From: an uncultured Erysipelotrichaceae bacterium
Lineage (GTDB): Bacteria > Bacillota_I > Bacilli_A > Erysipelotrichales > Erysipelotrichaceae
Direction of reading: 5' to 3'
Assembly: GCA_945877255.1 (NCBI GenBank)
Contig: CAMCRE010000001.1
Location: 1-64,000 of the forward strand
Length of the DNA stretch: 64,000 bases
Position 1 is the first letter of the stretch. The number at the start of each line of letters is the position of its first letter. The translations under genes and the position numbers were made by a program. Below are positions 37,518 through 47,366 of the stretch, one piece after another. Under the pieces are notes generated by a model, which was not told the DNA's origin, ran no database searches, and worked only from the letters and a program-made list of their open reading frames with translations.

Positions 37518-38419
37518 TGAAACAATTTATTGCATTAGATATTGGTGGTACAGCACTTAAATATGGCATCGTTAATGAAGATGGTTCGATATTAGAAAGT
37601 CTAGAACATAGTGTTAATTTTGACAACTACGAAACACCAATTATTCAAACAATTATCAATGTATTAGATCGTTATCAAAGTGACTATACAAAATTTAGTG
37701 GCATTGCAGTTAGTGCAACAGGGCAAATAGATTCTAAATTAGGGAAAGTAATTGGTGTTGGTGGCAACATTAAAAATTATTTGAACACTAATATTAAAGA
37801 AACGCTCGAAAACCGCTATAAAATTAGATGTGAAGTATTAAATGACGCTAACGCTGTTGCTGCGGCAGAAAAATGGATTGGTGCTGCAAAAAATTGTCGT
37901 AATGTTATTGCGATTACAATCGGAACAGGTGTAGGTGGTGGAATATATGTGGATAATCAACTACTACTAGGACAACGTGGTATTGCAGGTGAAATTGGCC
38001 ATTTTAGTATTCATTCACATGGAGTAAAATGTAGTTGTGGTAACGTAGGCTGTTTTGAAAAATATGCTTCTATGCGAGCGTTAGTTGAAAAAGTAAACAC
38101 GGCATTAAATGTTGAATATAACGGAAAAATAATTTTTGAAAATATTCATGACGTTACAGTATCAAAAATTGTAGATGAATGGATTACAGATATTGCAAAG
38201 GGAATTGTAAGTTTAGTACATATTTTTAATCCAGAAATGATTGTAATAGGTGGTGGCGTGAGTAAGCAAGAGAAATTGTTTGTGGAACCACTACGAAAGA
38301 AAATTCAAAATATTGCGATGCCTCGTTTTAGTGAAAATTTAGAAATAGTAGGTGCAAAATTAGAAAATGGTGCCGGAATGGTAGGCGCTGTTTACTACTT
38401 TATAAGTCAAGCAACGTAA
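37517..38419 (+). CDS. nanK: ROK-family kinase (N-acetylmannosamine kinase)
   Basis: A 300-residue sugar kinase. The ATP-binding DIGGTALKYG is at the N-terminus, GTGVGGGIYVD follows, and the zinc-binding CSCGNVGCFEKYAS segment defines ROK proteins. There is no DNA-binding domain, so it is a kinase. Placement after nanA indicates ManNAc as substrate. Confidence 0.92.
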   Translation: MKQFIALDIGGTALKYGIVNEDGSILESLEHSVNFDNYETPIIQTIINVLDRYQSDYTKFSGIAVSATGQIDSKLGKVIGVGGNIKNYLNTNIKETLENRYKIRCEVLNDANAVAAAEKWIGAAKNCRNVIAITIGTGVGGGIYVDNQLLLGQRGIAGEIGHFSIHSHGVKCSCGNVGCFEKYASMRALVEKVNTALNVEYNGKIIFENIHDVTVSKIVDEWITDIAKGIVSLVHIFNPEMIVIGGGVSKQEKLFVEPLRKKIQNIAMPRFSENLEIVGAKLENGAGMVGAVYYFISQAT

Positions 38420-38435
38420 AGACGTTGCTTTTTTA
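38410..38435 (+). terminator. Terminator of the nan operon
   Basis: AGCAACGT (38410-38417), loop AAAG and ACGTTGCT (38422-38429), followed by TTTTT. The nanK stop codon is partly inside the stem. Confidence 0.9.
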
Positions 38436-38485
38436 TTGTTCACTTTTTGAATTGTGATAACACAAATTATGTACTAAATGTGTAA

Positions 38486-39286
38486 TACACGAAATTAAAA
38501 AAACTTTTTCCTGAAATAAAATTTTTAGATCCATTAACATATGTTGATTTAAGTGATGTGATTGAAAATGTGGATATTATATTTTCAAGTGTATCGGATA
38601 TTATATTGGATACCACCAAAAAAGTATTTATCGTTAAGCCGTTGTTAAGTGCTCTTGAACAAAAACAATTAATTCAAGATGTCTATCAACATATTGGTAA
38701 ATTTCAATATCAATATCCATCACAGCATGAAATACTATCAATCGTAGGAAAATATGTTGATGATAAAACGTATGATTTGATTGAAAAAGAAATTTCTAAA
38801 CTTGTTGTTGAATCACCAAACCACCAACAATCACAAGAAATTAAATTGAGTGATATTATTGTTCCACAAGCAATTATGTTTAAAGATGTGAATAATATTG
38901 AAGAAGCGATTTCTGCGAGTTGTATCCCATTGATTAACGAATGTTATTGCACGCATGACTATTTACAAGCGATGTTGAAACAATGTCGTGAAAAACCTGA
39001 ATATTATTTAATTCATCATTTAATTTATTTTCCACATAGTAAAATAGAAGATGGTACATTAAAATTAGGAATTGGCATTACTAAATTAAAAAATTCAATT
39101 AAAATTAATAATAATGAAGTTCAATATATTATTTGTTTGTCGGCGATCGATAACTATTCGCATTTAACTGCGTTAGCAGAACTGTTGAAGTTAGTTGAAA
39201 CTAAAAAGTTATTTGATATTTTTGAACGAGAAGATGTAAATTATATTTTATCCGAAATACAAAATGCCGTTAATGAAGGTGTGTAG
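38486..39286 (+). pseudogene. C-terminal remnant of a PRD-type PTS-regulated activator (MtlR/BglG-like)
   Basis: The open frame resembles only the EIIB-like and EIIA-like end of a PTS-controlled regulator: LKKLFPEIKFLDPLTYVDLSDVIENVDIIFSS, then an EIIA type-2 domain with LIHHLIYFPHSKIEDG. The DNA-binding and PRD domains are missing; the frame is closed at 38483-38485. The first plausible start is a GTG at 38558 (242 residues), without a ribosome binding site. The mannitol-type EIIA His motif is changed to FPHS. It is most likely a 5'-truncated relic. Confidence 0.75.
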
Positions 39287-39293
39287 TAAAAAG

Positions 39294-39327
39294 TTGTCGT
39301 AGTATTAAAAATACACGGCAATTTTTT
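39294..39327 (+). terminator. Terminator after the regulator remnant
   Basis: TTGTCGT (39294-39300) pairs with ACGGCAA (39315-39321), with an inner GTATT/AATAC helix and one bulged base, followed by TTTTTT. Confidence 0.85.
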
Positions 39328-39520
39328 GTGTTTAAATAGTAGTAGTTGTGATATTTTTTCGTCTATTTTTATGAAAGTAATATTGGTTAAAGCATATCAA
39401 CGCGACATAAATGCTAAATATTATTGAAAAGCATGCTGATATTAACGAAAGTAGTATATGAATAAAGTGGAATAATTTATCTTTATTCATTTTTAATATA
39501 GTATGATGTGTCAATCACAA

Positions 39521-39589
39521 TGCAAAATGTCAAAAATATTCAAAAATGTTCAAAAATGTATTGAAAATTATGCAATAGAATGTTATAAT
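39521..39589 (+). promoter_or_regulatory. Strong promoter with 10-bp phased repeats
   Basis: TTGAAA (39561-39566) and TATAAT (39584-39589) are exactly 17 nt apart. Directly upstream are three perfect-period 10-mers, CAAAAATATT, CAAAAATGTT and CAAAAATGTA (39531-39560), preceded by TGCAAAATGT. The A-tracts repeat each helical turn, so this is either an activator site or intrinsically bent/UP-element DNA. The area 39328-39520 holds no gene I can support. Confidence 0.75.
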
Positions 39590-39630
39590 GAGGGTGTCAA
39601 ACATTAATTATATGAAGGGAGGAGTGTAGG

Positions 39631-39693
39631 ATGTTAAAAATTAATGTTTCTAGGTGTAAAAACGGAGATTCCTATATAATAATTAAAACATAA
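39631..39693 (+). CDS. Possible 20-residue peptide (unknown)
   Basis: ATG 39631 is 6 nt after AAGGGAGGAG (39615-39624), a near-ideal site. It reads MLKINVSRCKNGDSYIIIKT and stops at 39691-39693. One Cys, basic start. No family is recognised. The strong promoter and site argue that it is translated; it may be a signalling or leader peptide, or a leader ORF for the next gene. Confidence 0.45.
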   Translation: MLKINVSRCKNGDSYIIIKT

Positions 39694-39710
39694 TAGAAAG
39701 GAGATATTTT

Positions 39711-39923
39711 ATGAATAATAGAAGAATAATATTGCTGTGTACAACAATCATTTTTGGTGTGTTGTTAGATATACATGCAATACTTGAGGCTCGTGTATTT
39801 CCTGAACATTATTGGAAATATAATTTTTGGAAAATAGTATCTATCATTATTTTAATTGTTTGGTATATTTGTGAGTTATGGTTATTATTGAAAGAAAGGG
39901 ATGAAAAGAAAGGAAATAATTAA
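39711..39923 (+). CDS. Small two-helix membrane protein (unknown)
   Basis: A 70-residue protein with two predicted membrane helices (about 6-24 and 43-60), the second rich in Trp and Ile, and a charged tail KERDEKKGNN. AGAAAGGAG at 39695-39703 is 7 nt from the start. It resembles immunity-type or small stress membrane proteins in layout only. It shares a transcript with the 20-residue peptide and ends at a strong terminator. Confidence 0.7.
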   Translation: MNNRRIILLCTTIIFGVLLDIHAILEARVFPEHYWKYNFWKIVSIIILIVWYICELWLLLKERDEKKGNN

Positions 39924-39980
39924 AATTAGACATTTTTTACATGCATATGTAGAAAATATAACTGTAGTATATAATTGTGT

Positions 39981-40010
39981 AGCAACTTATAAATATAGGT
40001 TGCTTTTTTT
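39981..40010 (+). terminator. Terminator of the small membrane protein locus
   Basis: AGCAACTTATA (39981-39991) and TATAGGTTGCT (about 39993-40003) form a long stem, followed by TTTTTTT. Confidence 0.88.
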
Positions 40011-40147
40011 GTGAGTATGATTGTACTATTGTTTATTGAATTACAAAGTTAAAGTATTGAAGAATGCTTAATTACTAAAAATATGGTAAAATATAATCAG
40101 AAATTTCTTAAAAAATAATGAATTATGATATAATAGAAAGGTAAAAT

Positions 40148-40690
40148 ATGAAACTAAAACAATTAACTATAGCAGCACTAATAAGTGCATTACTTGTAGT
40201 CATTATTTTAATTGATACACGTTTTTCTTATTTTTTATCATATAATATTGGATTTATTTTACCGTTACCACTCATTATTATAGGTGTAAAAGAAGGGATT
40301 AAAGTGAGTAGCTTAATTACGATTTCAACTACAATTTTACTAATCGTATTCGGGCAATTTTTAGCGATTATTAATGTATTACCGGCGTGCTTAATCGGTT
40401 TATTAGCGATCAATATTATTCATGAAAAAACTAAATTATTTTGGACAATGTTTTTTTCAAATAGTATTTTTGTGATGATACAATATTATTTCTTTGCATA
40501 CATACTTAAAATAGAAATGGATATTTTTACTGAAATAACAGAAATGGCAAAATATTTTAATGTAACGATTCAGTATGCAACTATTTGGATACTCGCAATT
40601 ATTGTGATATTATTACAATCATTACTACAAACAGTTGTTATTTTAAAAGGATATCAAATTATTAAAATACGTTTTTTAAAGGAGGTATAA
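40148..40690 (+). CDS. YybS-like membrane protein (DUF2232-like)
   Basis: A 180-residue protein with about five membrane helices. In Bacillus the gene before gdpP is yybS, also a membrane protein of this class (related to ECF-S folds). Sequence and position agree, although it is shorter than YybS (about 300), so it may be a trimmed version. A TATAAT box lies at 40129-40134. It is 1 nt away from gdpP. Confidence 0.6.
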   Translation: MKLKQLTIAALISALLVVIILIDTRFSYFLSYNIGFILPLPLIIIGVKEGIKVSSLITISTTILLIVFGQFLAIINVLPACLIGLLAINIIHEKTKLFWTMFFSNSIFVMIQYYFFAYILKIEMDIFTEITEMAKYFNVTIQYATIWILAIIVILLQSLLQTVVILKGYQIIKIRFLKEV

Positions 40691-40691
40691 T

Positions 40692-42620
40692 ATGAAAATC
40701 ACATTAGAATTAAAAATTAAAATGGCAGTTATAGTAGTGTTACAATTAATATTTTTAATTTACTGTATTAATTATTTAGCATTATCTACTTTTTATATTG
40801 TACTAGCGTTTTTCTTGATTAATACCGCAACATTATTTTGGTTGTTGTTTGTGTTAAAAGTATTTAAACCAAAAACAGCTTTAACCGAATTTGAAGTAGA
40901 AGAATTAACTTCAATTTTAGACTTTGGTGCATTTTCGTTATTAGAATATGATGAAAATTATAACATTATTAATGTAACAGGATCGTTATTTGAAAAATAT
41001 GATGATTTAAAATCAAAAAAACTATCTTATATTGATGAGCGTTTTACAGAACAGCAGTTTAATAAAAATACTATATTACAAGTGAGTGTTGGATTAGATC
41101 ATTATGAAGTACGTCAATTAAATTCAAATGGTATTTTACTATTTAAAAATACTAATGAAATTCATCAGTTAAAACAATTTAAAGAAGACAATGAATTAGT
41201 TATTGGTTTACTTCAAATAGATAACTTTAATGATGCAATTGGATATAGCGATGAAATGGCATTTACCGAAGTATCTACGACGATTCGTAAAATAATTAAT
41301 GATTGGGCGTATACAAAAGGTATTGTAATTCGTCGTTTTAGGAATGATCGTTATTTTTTAATCACAAAAAATAAAACCCTATCATTTATTACTAGAGATA
41401 TTGAACAGTTTCTAAAACAATTTAAAGACAGTGCTGAATTGCTTGGCGTAAAATTAACACTTTCAATCGTGTTTGCACACGGAAGTGAAGAAAATAGTGT
41501 ATTAGATGCTAAAATTAATGAATTGTTGGAGCTGGCACAAGCACGTGGCGGTGATCAGATGATTGTACACGATTTAAATGGGCAATTAATGTTTTACGGT
41601 GGAAATACTGAAACACAGGCAAGTAAGTCAAAAACACGTTCTAAAATTATTGCACAATCGATTATTGATTTAATGCAAGATAGCAATAAAATATTTGTGT
41701 TTGGACATAAAATGATGGATTTTGATAGTATGGGTAGTTGTATTGCAATGAGTGTACTAGGAAAAGCAATTAATAAAGAAGTGTTTATTGTTTCTGAAAG
41801 TGGCGGAATTGAAACAAAATTAGCAACATATCTTAAAGAAAATCCAGAACTATACAGTAAACATCAATTTATTAGTGATACACAAGCCGTATTACTATAT
41901 GAAGAATCAGATTTAGTGATTGTTGTTGACCATCACAATCCACAACATTCTGCAGCACAAGAACTTGTGCACGAAGCTAAAAAAATAGTAGTAATTGATC
42001 ACCATCGTCGAGGAAATATGTTTGTGGAAAACGCTGTTTTAACGCACTTAGATCCGGGTGCGTCTAGTGTGTGTGAAATGGTAATAGAAATGCTACAAGT
42101 TTCGCAAGATAAACTTACTTTATCACATGAAGAAGCGTTGATGTTGTATACTGGAATTGTGGTTGATACAAATCATTTTAATGCTAGAACATCAGCAAAA
42201 ACATTTGAAGCATGTGCGTATTTAAAAGAAACAGGAATCGATGTATCAAGTGTACGAGATATTTTATCAGAAACAATTGATGATTTTAAATTAAAATCAA
42301 AAATATTTGATGTTGCATATCGTTATCATAATATGATGATTGCCACATTATACGACACTAAAATTGTTTCTAGAACGATATTATCACAAGTTGCAGATAA
42401 ATTATTAGAAATAAAAGATGTCGATGCTTCATTTGTGATTGGATATGTTGATACTAATGTTGTGTCAATTAGTGCAAGATCAAACAAAAACGTTAATGTA
42501 CAAGTGATTATGGAAAAATTACAAGGTGGTGGGCATTTTAATGCAGCCGCATCACAAATCAGTAATATGACTGTTGAAGAAGTAGAAAAAATGTTGATTA
42601 ATATATTGGAGGGAAATTAA
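40692..42620 (+). CDS. gdpP: Cyclic-di-AMP phosphodiesterase GdpP
   Basis: A 642-residue membrane enzyme. Two N-terminal helices (about 10-57), a PAS-like segment, a degenerate GGDEF domain (about 170-300) and a DHH/DHHA1 unit (about 335-640). The DHH metal sites are [18 protein letters not shown] and IDHHRRG; DHHA1 ends in GGGHFNAAA. It hydrolyses c-di-AMP to pApA. The GG(D/E)EF motif itself reads ARGGDQM, consistent with lost cyclase activity. GGAGG precedes the start. Confidence 0.95.
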   Translation: MKITLELKIKMAVIVVLQLIFLIYCINYLALSTFYIVLAFFLINTATLFWLLFVLKVFKPKTALTEFEVEELTSILDFGAFSLLEYDENYNIINVTGSLFEKYDDLKSKKLSYIDERFTEQQFNKNTILQVSVGLDHYEVRQLNSNGILLFKNTNEIHQLKQFKEDNELVIGLLQIDNFNDAIGYSDEMAFTEVSTTIRKIINDWAYTKGIVIRRFRNDRYFLITKNKTLSFITRDIEQFLKQFKDSAELLGVKLTLSIVFAHGSEENSVLDAKINELLELAQARGGDQMIVHDLNGQLMFYGGNTETQASKSKTRSKIIAQSIIDLMQDSNKIFVFGHKMMDFDSMGSCIAMSVLGKAINKEVFIVSESGGIETKLATYLKENPELYSKHQFISDTQAVLLYEESDLVIVVDHHNPQHSAAQELVHEAKKIVVIDHHRRGNMFVENAVLTHLDPGASSVCEMVIEMLQVSQDKLTLSHEEALMLYTGIVVDTNHFNARTSAKTFEACAYLKETGIDVSSVRDILSETIDDFKLKSKIFDVAYRYHNMMIATLYDTKIVSRTILSQVADKLLEIKDVDASFVIGYVDTNVVSISARSNKNVNVQVIMEKLQGGGHFNAAASQISNMTVEEVEKMLINILEGN

Positions 42621-42621
42621 T

Positions 42622-43071
42622 ATGAAAGTTATTTTATTACAAGATGTAAAAAAAGTTGGGAAGAAAAATGAAATAGTAGAAGTGAGTGATGGCTATGCAC
42701 GTAATTTTTTAATTGCGAAAAAATTAGCTGTTGCATTTACACAAGGTAGTAATTTAGTGTTATCCCAACAAAAACAGGAAATGCAAGAATTAGAAAAACA
42801 AAAAGAGTTAGAAGCTGAACAACTTAAACAAAGATTAACGACGATTTCTTTAAACTTTAAAGTTAAAGTCGGAAATGGTGGAAAAGTTTTTGGTAGTGTC
42901 TCCTCAAAACAAATTGTGGAAAAATTAAAAGAAGATTATGATATTGTAATAGACAAACGTAAAATTCAAAAAGATATTACTGCAACTGCATTAGGAACGA
43001 CACGTTTTAAAGTTGATTTATATCAAAATAAAGTAATTGGGGAAATTAAGGTTGTATTAAGTGAATCCTAA
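42622..43071 (+). CDS. rplI: 50S ribosomal protein L9
   Basis: A 149-residue protein with the L9 signature [17 protein letters not shown], a long connecting helix (about 45-75) and a C-terminal rRNA-binding domain ([17 protein letters not shown]). Between gdpP and dnaB as in Bacillus. It overlaps dnaB by 11 nt. Confidence 0.97.
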   Translation: MKVILLQDVKKVGKKNEIVEVSDGYARNFLIAKKLAVAFTQGSNLVLSQQKQEMQELEKQKELEAEQLKQRLTTISLNFKVKVGNGGKVFGSVSSKQIVEKLKEDYDIVIDKRKIQKDITATALGTTRFKVDLYQNKVIGEIKVVLSES

Positions 43072-44395
43072 AATTTTACCTGCTTCAATTGAAGCAGAAA
43101 AATCATTGCTTGGATCATTACTTGTTTATCCAGATGCCATTACGACCGTTTTTCAGTTAAATTTATCACCCCAAGAATTTTTTACTGAAAATCATAAAAT
43201 CATTTATCAAAGAATTTTAGAATTAAATAAAAATCGTAAAGTATGTGATTTAACAACAGTTTCTACAATATTATCAAATTATGGTGAATTGGAAATTATA
43301 GGTGGATTAAATTATTTATATGAATTAACTTTAGGAACAATTTCGTTTTCAAATATTGCACATTATTGTGAAATTATTCAAGAAAAAGCACAATATCGTG
43401 CGTTAATTAAAACGCTTGATCGCTCACTAACAAACTCGTTTAGCGAACAAGGTGATTTACTCACGCTATTAAATTCAGTTGAAAAAGATATTTTAACAGT
43501 AACTAGAACACATCGTACATCAGATTTTAAAACAAGTGAAGAAGTCGTTGATGATGTCATCGCACAGTTAGAGTCTTTAAAAACGAACAATGGCATTTCT
43601 GGTATTAAAGTTAACTATCCTGTATTAGATGCAATCACAAATGGTTTTCAACGTGGCGATTTAATAATATTGGCTGCGCGTCCTGCGATGGGAAAAACGG
43701 CGTTTGCATTAAATTTAGGATTGCGTGCAAGTAAAAATGACAACAATGTTGTAGCGATGTTTTCTTTAGAAATGTCGGCAGATTCATTAATGAAAAGGTT
43801 AATTTCATCTGAAGGAAAAATTGATTCTTATAAAATGCGTACAGGACAATTTGAAAATGATAAAGAAATTAATCAACTTTATGAAGCGGCTAGTAGAATG
43901 AAAAATTACCAAATTTTTATTGATGAAACAGCAGGTATTACGATGAATGAAATTTTTGCGAAATGTCGGAAATTAAAAGCTGATAAAGGATTAGATATGA
44001 TTATTATTGATTATCTACAATTAATTACTACTAAAAATTCAAAAAGTGAAAATAGAGTTTTAGAAGTTTCGCAAATATCGCGTGAATTGAAATTATTAGC
44101 GAGAGAAATGGATTGTCCAGTTATTGCGCTATCACAATTATCACGTGCAGTTGAAACGCGTAGTAATAAACGCCCAATGTTATCTGATTTACGTGAATCA
44201 GGATCAATCGAACAAGATGCGGATTTAGTTATATTTTTATATCGTGATGATTATTATCAAAGTGATGAATCTGCTGATGCAAATGCAGCAGTTCCGATAG
44301 AAGTTAATATTGCAAAACATCGTAATGGACGAACGGATACAGTCAAATTAGCTTTTGATAAGAAGTTTAGCCATTTTGGGAGTTATGCCGAGTAA
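43061..44395 (+). CDS. dnaB: Replicative DNA helicase (DnaB/DnaC)
   Basis: A 444-residue hexameric fork helicase. The N-terminal domain (1-100) has [15 protein letters not shown]. Walker A is [10 protein letters not shown] (about 206-214), Walker [11 protein letters not shown], and [22 protein letters not shown] are typical. The start is GTG with AAGG 9 nt upstream inside rplI. It overlaps the next gene by TAATG. Confidence 0.97.
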   Translation: MNPKILPASIEAEKSLLGSLLVYPDAITTVFQLNLSPQEFFTENHKIIYQRILELNKNRKVCDLTTVSTILSNYGELEIIGGLNYLYELTLGTISFSNIAHYCEIIQEKAQYRALIKTLDRSLTNSFSEQGDLLTLLNSVEKDILTVTRTHRTSDFKTSEEVVDDVIAQLESLKTNNGISGIKVNYPVLDAITNGFQRGDLIILAARPAMGKTAFALNLGLRASKNDNNVVAMFSLEMSADSLMKRLISSEGKIDSYKMRTGQFENDKEINQLYEAASRMKNYQIFIDETAGITMNEIFAKCRKLKADKGLDMIIIDYLQLITTKNSKSENRVLEVSQISRELKLLAREMDCPVIALSQLSRAVETRSNKRPMLSDLRESGSIEQDADLVIFLYRDDYYQSDESADANAAVPIEVNIAKHRNGRTDTVKLAFDKKFSHFGSYAE

Positions 44396-45120
44396 TGTTG
44401 CGATTTCATATTTTAGCGAGTGGTAGTAAGGGAAATTGTTCAGTTATTCAATCGAAATTTGCTACTATTTTAATTGACTGTGGTTATAAAATAAGATATT
44501 TACGCGATTGTTTTCAAAAGATAGGTGTCGAGCATTTTGATGTGATGCTTATTACGCATATGCATAGTGATCATATTTCACAATTAAAATCATTTCAACA
44601 TTATCCCATTATTACAGCAAGTAATATTGTGGCATTAGATGTTACGAAAGCGACACCGAATGCAACGTATTATATCAAAGATATTAAAGTAACGATATTA
44701 AAGTTATCGCATGATGATGAAAACACGATTGGTTTTATATTTGAGTGTGAGCAAGAATCACTTGTGTATATTGCGGATACAGGATATGTTTCAACTAAAA
44801 TACAAAATATGATTAAAAATAAAACTTATTATGTACTAGAAAGTAATCATGACACAAAAATGTTGATGCAATCTAATCGTAGTATGTTTTTAAAACAACG
44901 TATTGCGAGTGATATCGGGCATTTAAGTAATGATGATTGTGCAGATGTTTTAAAAAACGTTGTAGGAAATGAAACAAAACAAGTTTTTTTAGCACATTTA
45001 TCACAAGATTGCAATAATGAAGAAATAGCACTTCAAACTTCTCGTAACGTTTTAGCGGATCACATTCAACTTTTTGTTGCGAAGCAAGATGAAATGGTAA
45101 CGGGTGGCTGTTGTGATTAA
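44395..45120 (+). CDS. walJ: MBL-fold hydrolase (WalJ/YycJ-like)
   Basis: A 241-residue metallo-beta-lactamase fold protein. The metal motif is THMHSDH, later ligands lie in IADTGY and LAHLSQDCNN. The start [18 protein letters not shown] is diagnostic of WalJ, a nuclease-like protein tied to DNA replication and cell division in Bacillota. Here it is next to rlmH (yydA), as in Bacillus, but walRK genes are not present. Confidence 0.88.
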   Translation: MLRFHILASGSKGNCSVIQSKFATILIDCGYKIRYLRDCFQKIGVEHFDVMLITHMHSDHISQLKSFQHYPIITASNIVALDVTKATPNATYYIKDIKVTILKLSHDDENTIGFIFECEQESLVYIADTGYVSTKIQNMIKNKTYYVLESNHDTKMLMQSNRSMFLKQRIASDIGHLSNDDCADVLKNVVGNETKQVFLAHLSQDCNNEEIALQTSRNVLADHIQLFVAKQDEMVTGGCCD

Positions 45121-45586
45121 AATAATTTGTATTGGAAAATTAAAAGATAAAATATTAAAAAATTTAGAAGATCATTATTTAAAACAATTAAAAACATATC
45201 ATAAAATAGAAATGATCGAGGTTAAAGATTGTGCCTTAACGCATGCTGAATCTCACAAACAAATCACACAAATATTAGAAACAGAAGCAAAAAATGTATT
45301 AGATAAATTAAAAGATGAATATATGATTTTATTAGATTTGCATGGACAACAAATCACTAGTGAGCAATTCGCATCTAAAATTGATCAACTGTTTGTAACC
45401 GGACATTCCAATATTGTCTTTGTGATAGGGGGTTCTTTAGGTGTAGGCGAAACACTTGTAAAACGTGCGAATTTTAGATTGTGTTTATCAAAAATGACGT
45501 TTACACATTTATTTTGTCGTGTATTGTTGATTGAACAAATTTATCGTGCATTTAAAATTAACGCAAACGAAACATATCATAAATAA
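45113..45586 (+). CDS. rlmH: 23S rRNA (pseudouridine-1915-N3)-methyltransferase RlmH
   Basis: A 157-residue SPOUT methyltransferase. VIGGSLGVGETLVKRAN, KMTFTHLFCRVLLIEQIYRA are the C-terminal knot motifs. GTG at 45113 is chosen: it gives the usual MIKIICIGKL start, and GGGTGG (45102-45107) is 5 nt upstream. A GTG at 45104 would add three residues. It overlaps walJ. Confidence 0.95.
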   Translation: MIKIICIGKLKDKILKNLEDHYLKQLKTYHKIEMIEVKDCALTHAESHKQITQILETEAKNVLDKLKDEYMILLDLHGQQITSEQFASKIDQLFVTGHSNIVFVIGGSLGVGETLVKRANFRLCLSKMTFTHLFCRVLLIEQIYRAFKINANETYHK

Positions 45587-45621
45587 ACATCACATTGCAA
45601 TAATTTGCGGTGTGATGTTTT
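45587..45621 (+). terminator. Terminator after rlmH
   Basis: ACATCACATTGCAA (45587-45600) pairs with TTGCGGTGTGATGT (45605-45618), followed by TTTTG. A long stable stem. Confidence 0.88.
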
Positions 45622-45643
45622 GTGAATATAACTTTCCTGTTAG

Positions 45644-45672
45644 TAGACGAATATTGATATTTGGTGTATAAT
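45644..45672 (+). promoter_or_regulatory. Promoter of the RNase J gene
   Basis: TAGACG (45644-45649) and TATAAT (45667-45672), 17 nt apart. AAAAGGAG follows before the start. Confidence 0.55.
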
Positions 45673-45698
45673 AATAGTAGTTTAGAAAAGGAGTATTT

Positions 45699-47366
45699 AT
45701 GGAAAAAATTCAAGTTTTTGGATTAGGTGGCTTTGATGAAAACGGAAAAAATATGTTGGTTATTGAAATCAATGACGACATTTTTATTGTGGAAGCCGGA
45801 ATCAAATATCCAGAAAAAAACAATTTAGGTGTTAAGTTTTTAATACCAGATATGAAATATATAATTGAAAATAAAAAGCGTGTTAAAGCAGTATTTGTGA
45901 CACATGCACATGATGATTTATGCTTAGCATTGCCATACTTGATGAAAGAAGTTAAAGCACCGATTTATACAGGTGCATTAAGTGCTGAAATTATTAAAAA
46001 TTTATTACGAGACGAGCAAATTGATGCTAAAGTCATTGCACTAAAAAAATCTGAAACATTATACATTAATAAAAGAGAAGTTAAAACATTTGGTTTAACG
46101 CACAGTTTCCCCAACAATTATGGAATAGCAATTAAAACGACTAAAGGTTATATTGTATATTTAGGTGAGCATGTTATTGATTATGACATTAATTTTCCAG
46201 AATTTTCATGCGATATTAATGAATTAAGCAGCATTGGCAAACAAGGTGTATTAATGCTATTTACAGAAAGTGTTTATGCTGATAAAGCTGGGCATACAAC
46301 ACCAAAACATCGAATTGCGGATTTTTTAGAAACACGTTTATTAGAGGCTAAAAACAGAGTTGTGATAATAGCACATTCTCAAAGTTTATTCCGATTAATT
46401 GAAATATTAGAAACATGTCGTTTTTTTAATAAAAAAGTTTATTTCAAAAACAAGCAAACATTTGAACTGCTTAAAATGATGGAGAGACTAAATTATTACC
46501 GTTTCGATAAAAAATTAATCGTAACTGAAGCAGAATATGATAATACATTAGATAATATTGTTGTCTTAGTAACAGATGATGGTAAAGCATTATATAAAGC
46601 AGTACAAAAAATAGCCGTTAAAGAAGATAGTAAAATTCAATTTAGAGAAACTGATACAATTATTATGTGTGCACCAACAATCGCAAATGCAGAATCTGAA
46701 GTAAGTAGTATGATGAATGAAATTTATAAAGAAGGTAATATTGTGGAATCAATTAACTCCAAAGTTGTACTTTCAATGCATCCTTCACAAGAAGATTTAA
46801 AGATGATGATTTACTTATTCAAACCAAAATATTATATTCCGATGAAAGGCGAATATCGCCACTTAATACGCAATGCAGAGCTTGCATATTCAATGGGATT
46901 AGATGATGAAAACATTATTGTTTTAGATAATGGACAAATAGCTGAATTTAGTAATGGTGAACTAGTAGATAAATCGCAATTTATTGAATTAGAAGATGTA
47001 AAAATTGATGGACTAGACACATTAGAAGAAGGTGGTGTCGTATTAAGAGATCGTGAAATTTTATCACGAAAAGGTGTCATTATTTTAGGTGTTGCATTAG
47101 ATAGTAAAACTAAAAAAGTGCTAAACGGACCAGATATTCAAACACGTGGATTAGTTTATTTAAAAGAATCAAAAGCTGTAATTGATCAAACAGGTGTGAT
47201 TATGCTAGAAACAATTAAAGAATTAGTAGCAGGAGGGCAGTACGATAATTTTGAGGCGAGAGGAGAAATTAAAGATAAAATTGGTAAATTTCTTCAAAAA
47301 GAAATTGGTAAAAAACCAATGATTGTGCCGATAATTATTGAACTGAATACAAAAAACAATGGCTAA
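45699..47366 (+). CDS. Ribonuclease J-family protein with degenerate active site (RNase J2-like)
   Basis: A 555-residue protein of RNase J architecture: MBL, beta-CASP, and C-terminal domain. GGFDENGKNMLVIEI and GEYRHL are recognisable. The HxHxDH metal motif reads HAHDDL (69-74), the usual GDFKFD is GEHVID, and HGEYR is KGEYR (383-387). These changes resemble Bacillus RNase J2 (HGHDEN, NGEYR), which is a weak enzyme that partners with J1. It may therefore be structural. It overlaps ftsK by 8 nt. Confidence 0.88.
   Translation: MEKIQVFGLGGFDENGKNMLVIEINDDIFIVEAGIKYPEKNNLGVKFLIPDMKYIIENKKRVKAVFVTHAHDDLCLALPYLMKEVKAPIYTGALSAEIIKNLLRDEQIDAKVIALKKSETLYINKREVKTFGLTHSFPNNYGIAIKTTKGYIVYLGEHVIDYDINFPEFSCDINELSSIGKQGVLMLFTESVYADKAGHTTPKHRIADFLETRLLEAKNRVVIIAHSQSLFRLIEILETCRFFNKKVYFKNKQTFELLKMMERLNYYRFDKKLIVTEAEYDNTLDNIVVLVTDDGKALYKAVQKIAVKEDSKIQFRETDTIIMCAPTIANAESEVSSMMNEIYKEGNIVESINSKVVLSMHPSQEDLKMMIYLFKPKYYIPMKGEYRHLIRNAELAYSMGLDDENIIVLDNGQIAEFSNGELVDKSQFIELEDVKIDGLDTLEEGGVVLRDREILSRKGVIILGVALDSKTKKVLNGPDIQTRGLVYLKESKAVIDQTGVIMLETIKELVAGGQYDNFEARGEIKDKIGKFLQKEIGKKPMIVPIIIELNTKNNG

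Noticed and set aside
39332-39514. 60-residue minus-strand frame with one hydrophobic stretch
   Set aside because: No ribosome binding site, lies over the terminator/promoter region of the opposite strand; AT-rich DNA gives such hydrophobic frames by chance.
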